Source of the DNA: an uncultured Clostridia bacterium
GTDB lineage: Bacteria > Bacillota > Clostridia > Christensenellales > Borkfalkiaceae
Assembly: GCA_947589585.1 (NCBI GenBank)
Contig: CANQCA010000033.1
Span: 1 to 13,878 of the forward strand
Length of the DNA: 13,878 bases
Direction of reading: 5' to 3'
Made by a program: the position numbers and the translations under genes. Below, in pieces: positions 13,401-13,878 of the stretch. Positions within the stretch are counted from its first letter, which is position 1, and the number at the start of each line of letters is the position of its first letter. The notes under the pieces were generated by a model. The model was not told the DNA's origin and searched no databases. It was given only the letters and a program-made list of their open reading frames with translations.

Positions 13401-13427
13401 CGCCGCGGGAATCCCTGCGGCGTTTTT
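13401..13427 (+). terminator. Intrinsic terminator of the DUF4364-TSCPD operon
   Basis: CGCCGCGGG-AAT-CCC-T-GCGGCG (stem with one bulged T) is followed by five T. It lies 21 nt after the TSCPD stop. Confidence 0.88.
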
Positions 13428-13448
13428 GTATATGTAAGTTCTTGGATC

Positions 13449-13521
13449 GCGTCATCCCGAGACTTATAATAATGAAGACCGCGAGCCGCTCCCCGAAGGA
13501 TCCCCTTATACGACGTCCGAC
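13449..13521 (-). repeat. Copy of the dispersed repeat with an enlarged centre, 3' of the TSCPD gene
   Basis: On the minus strand it reads GGACGTCGTATAAGGGGATC near its start and CTCGGGATGAC at its end, matching the flanks of the copies at 481 and 6141. The centre is different and longer, with no clear GCCCC/GGGGC stem. Its 3' end faces the TSCPD gene. The short stretch from 13522 to 13592 shows nothing I can name. Confidence 0.72.
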
Positions 13522-13592
13522 TTCATACGGACTGCTAAGGGCGATGAAACGGAGATCAAACCCCCGTAAAACACAAATTTTTGGGGCTTAGC

Positions 13593-13619
13593 AAGGTACT
13601 ATGCGTCGCATAGTACCTT
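13593..13619. repeat. Perfect 27-nt palindrome
   Basis: AAGGTACTATGCG and CGCATAGTACCTT are exact 13-nt inverted repeats around a single T. No T run follows, so it is not an intrinsic terminator in the normal sense. It shares GTACTATGCG with the hairpin at 6072 and lies between two copies of the dispersed repeat. Confidence 0.8.
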
Positions 13620-13621
13620 CT

Positions 13622-13658
13622 TTGGACTTTGTATCGCCGGATCCCGCGTTCCGCTCCT
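13622..13658 (+). repeat. Partial copy of the dispersed repeat
   Basis: TTGGACTTTGTATCGCCGGA followed by TCCCGCGTTCCGCTCC matches the first half of the repeat family (TGGACTTCGTAT...GGATCC). The 3' half is not recognisable. Confidence 0.55.
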
Positions 13659-13685
13659 TACCCTTAAAAATAAAACAATTAGTGC

Positions 13686-13723
13686 AAAACATGACCGGCA
13701 GACGAAGCCTGCCGGTCATGTTT
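13686..13723 (-). terminator. Long-stem terminator of the RadC-family gene
   Basis: AAACATGACCGGCAG pairs with CTGCCGGTCATGTTT over 15 perfect pairs with a seven-nt loop. It starts 1 nt after the stop codon of the minus-strand gene, with a short U run on that strand. Confidence 0.85.
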
Positions 13724-13724
13724 C

Positions 13725-13878
13725 TTATCCATCGATATCCTCGCCGAGCAGGCTGTCCTTACAGCTCTGCAAAATGGCGCCGAGCCTTCCCGAGAGAAAG
13801 TAGGAAAAAGGTCCGCCCTCCCCCACGATAATGTGGTCCGCAAGCGTGATCCCGTGCGCATAGCACAGAAGGGATACC
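13725..13878 (-). CDS. RadC/JAB-domain protein, C-terminal fragment
   Basis: Only the last 50 or so codons are in the window, on the minus strand, ending GEDIDG-stop. The stretch CYAHGITLADHIIVGEGGPF, then SYFLSGRLG, matches the C-terminal end of RadC-type JAB domains, in which GIxxxDHIIIG precedes the closing FSFxxxG. RadC proteins have a metalloprotease-like JAB fold of debated role in bacteria. The metal-binding HxH region would lie outside the window, so whether the protein is active cannot be judged. Its start is beyond the right edge. Confidence 0.8.
   Translation of the reverse strand, partial: VSLLCYAHGITLADHIIVGEGGPFSYFLSGRLGAILQSCKDSLLGEDIDG

Noticed and set aside
338..13658. CRISPR array or IS element as an explanation for the repeats.
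   Set aside because: The units are not regularly spaced with unique spacers, and no transposase or cas gene is in the window.

Overview
This window looks like ordinary chromosome from an uncultured, moderately GC-rich member of the Clostridia. The evidence is a threonyl-tRNA T-box, classic SigA promoters with 17-nt spacers, strong GGAGG ribosome binding sites, a DUF4364 gene paired with a TSCPD-domain gene, a YtxC-like gene beside thrS, and a Cys/Gly-rich mini-protein. An order such as Christensenellales is only a guess. Most of the window is housekeeping. I found no new defence, secretion or biosynthetic system, no CRISPR array, no IS element and no tRNA or rRNA.

Layout, left to right. (1) 1-300: the 5' end of infC (IF-3) on the minus strand, with a consensus promoter and a leader holding an intrinsic terminator, the usual arrangement of an autoregulated infC-rpmI-rplT operon. 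(2) 338-536: three units of a dispersed intergenic repeat. (3) 566-2790: thrS (minus) behind a complete T-box leader (specifier ACC) whose promoter overlaps the stop codon of the next gene. (4) 2787-3497: a YtxC-like gene (minus). (5) 3588-6020: leuS (plus), apparently with almost no 5' leader, ending in two tandem hairpins. (6) 6194-7030: an orphan RimK-like ATP-grasp ligase (minus) that starts 5 nt after the terminator of hom. (7) 7066-9785: a minus-strand operon of ECF transporter S-component, coaX (type III pantothenate kinase) and hom (homoserine dehydrogenase with ACT domain), driven from about 9905-9933. (8) 10048-10254: a 68-residue Cys/Gly-rich membrane mini-protein (plus). (9) 10479-11125: a Phd/YefM-RelE/ParE toxin-antitoxin operon (minus) with a consensus promoter and palindromic operator. 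(10) 11179-12468: an unrecognised 234-aa gene followed by a NudF-type Nudix hydrolase (minus). (11) 12512-13427: DUF4364 and TSCPD genes as a two-gene operon (plus). (12) 13449-13658: more repeat copies and a perfect 27-nt palindrome. (13) 13725-13878: the C-terminal end of a RadC/JAB-family gene (minus).

How the genes work together: thrS, leuS and infC serve translation, with thrS controlled by uncharged tRNA-Thr and infC probably by ribosomal protein L20. The ECF S-component next to coaX suggests vitamin (possibly pantothenate) uptake coupled to CoA synthesis. The most unusual feature is a family of short intergenic repeats. Two copies (481-536 and 6141-6193) are nearly identical at both ends and have a central hairpin whose sequence differs but whose pairing is kept. 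The better-preserved copies point their 3' end at the 3' end of the neighbouring gene.
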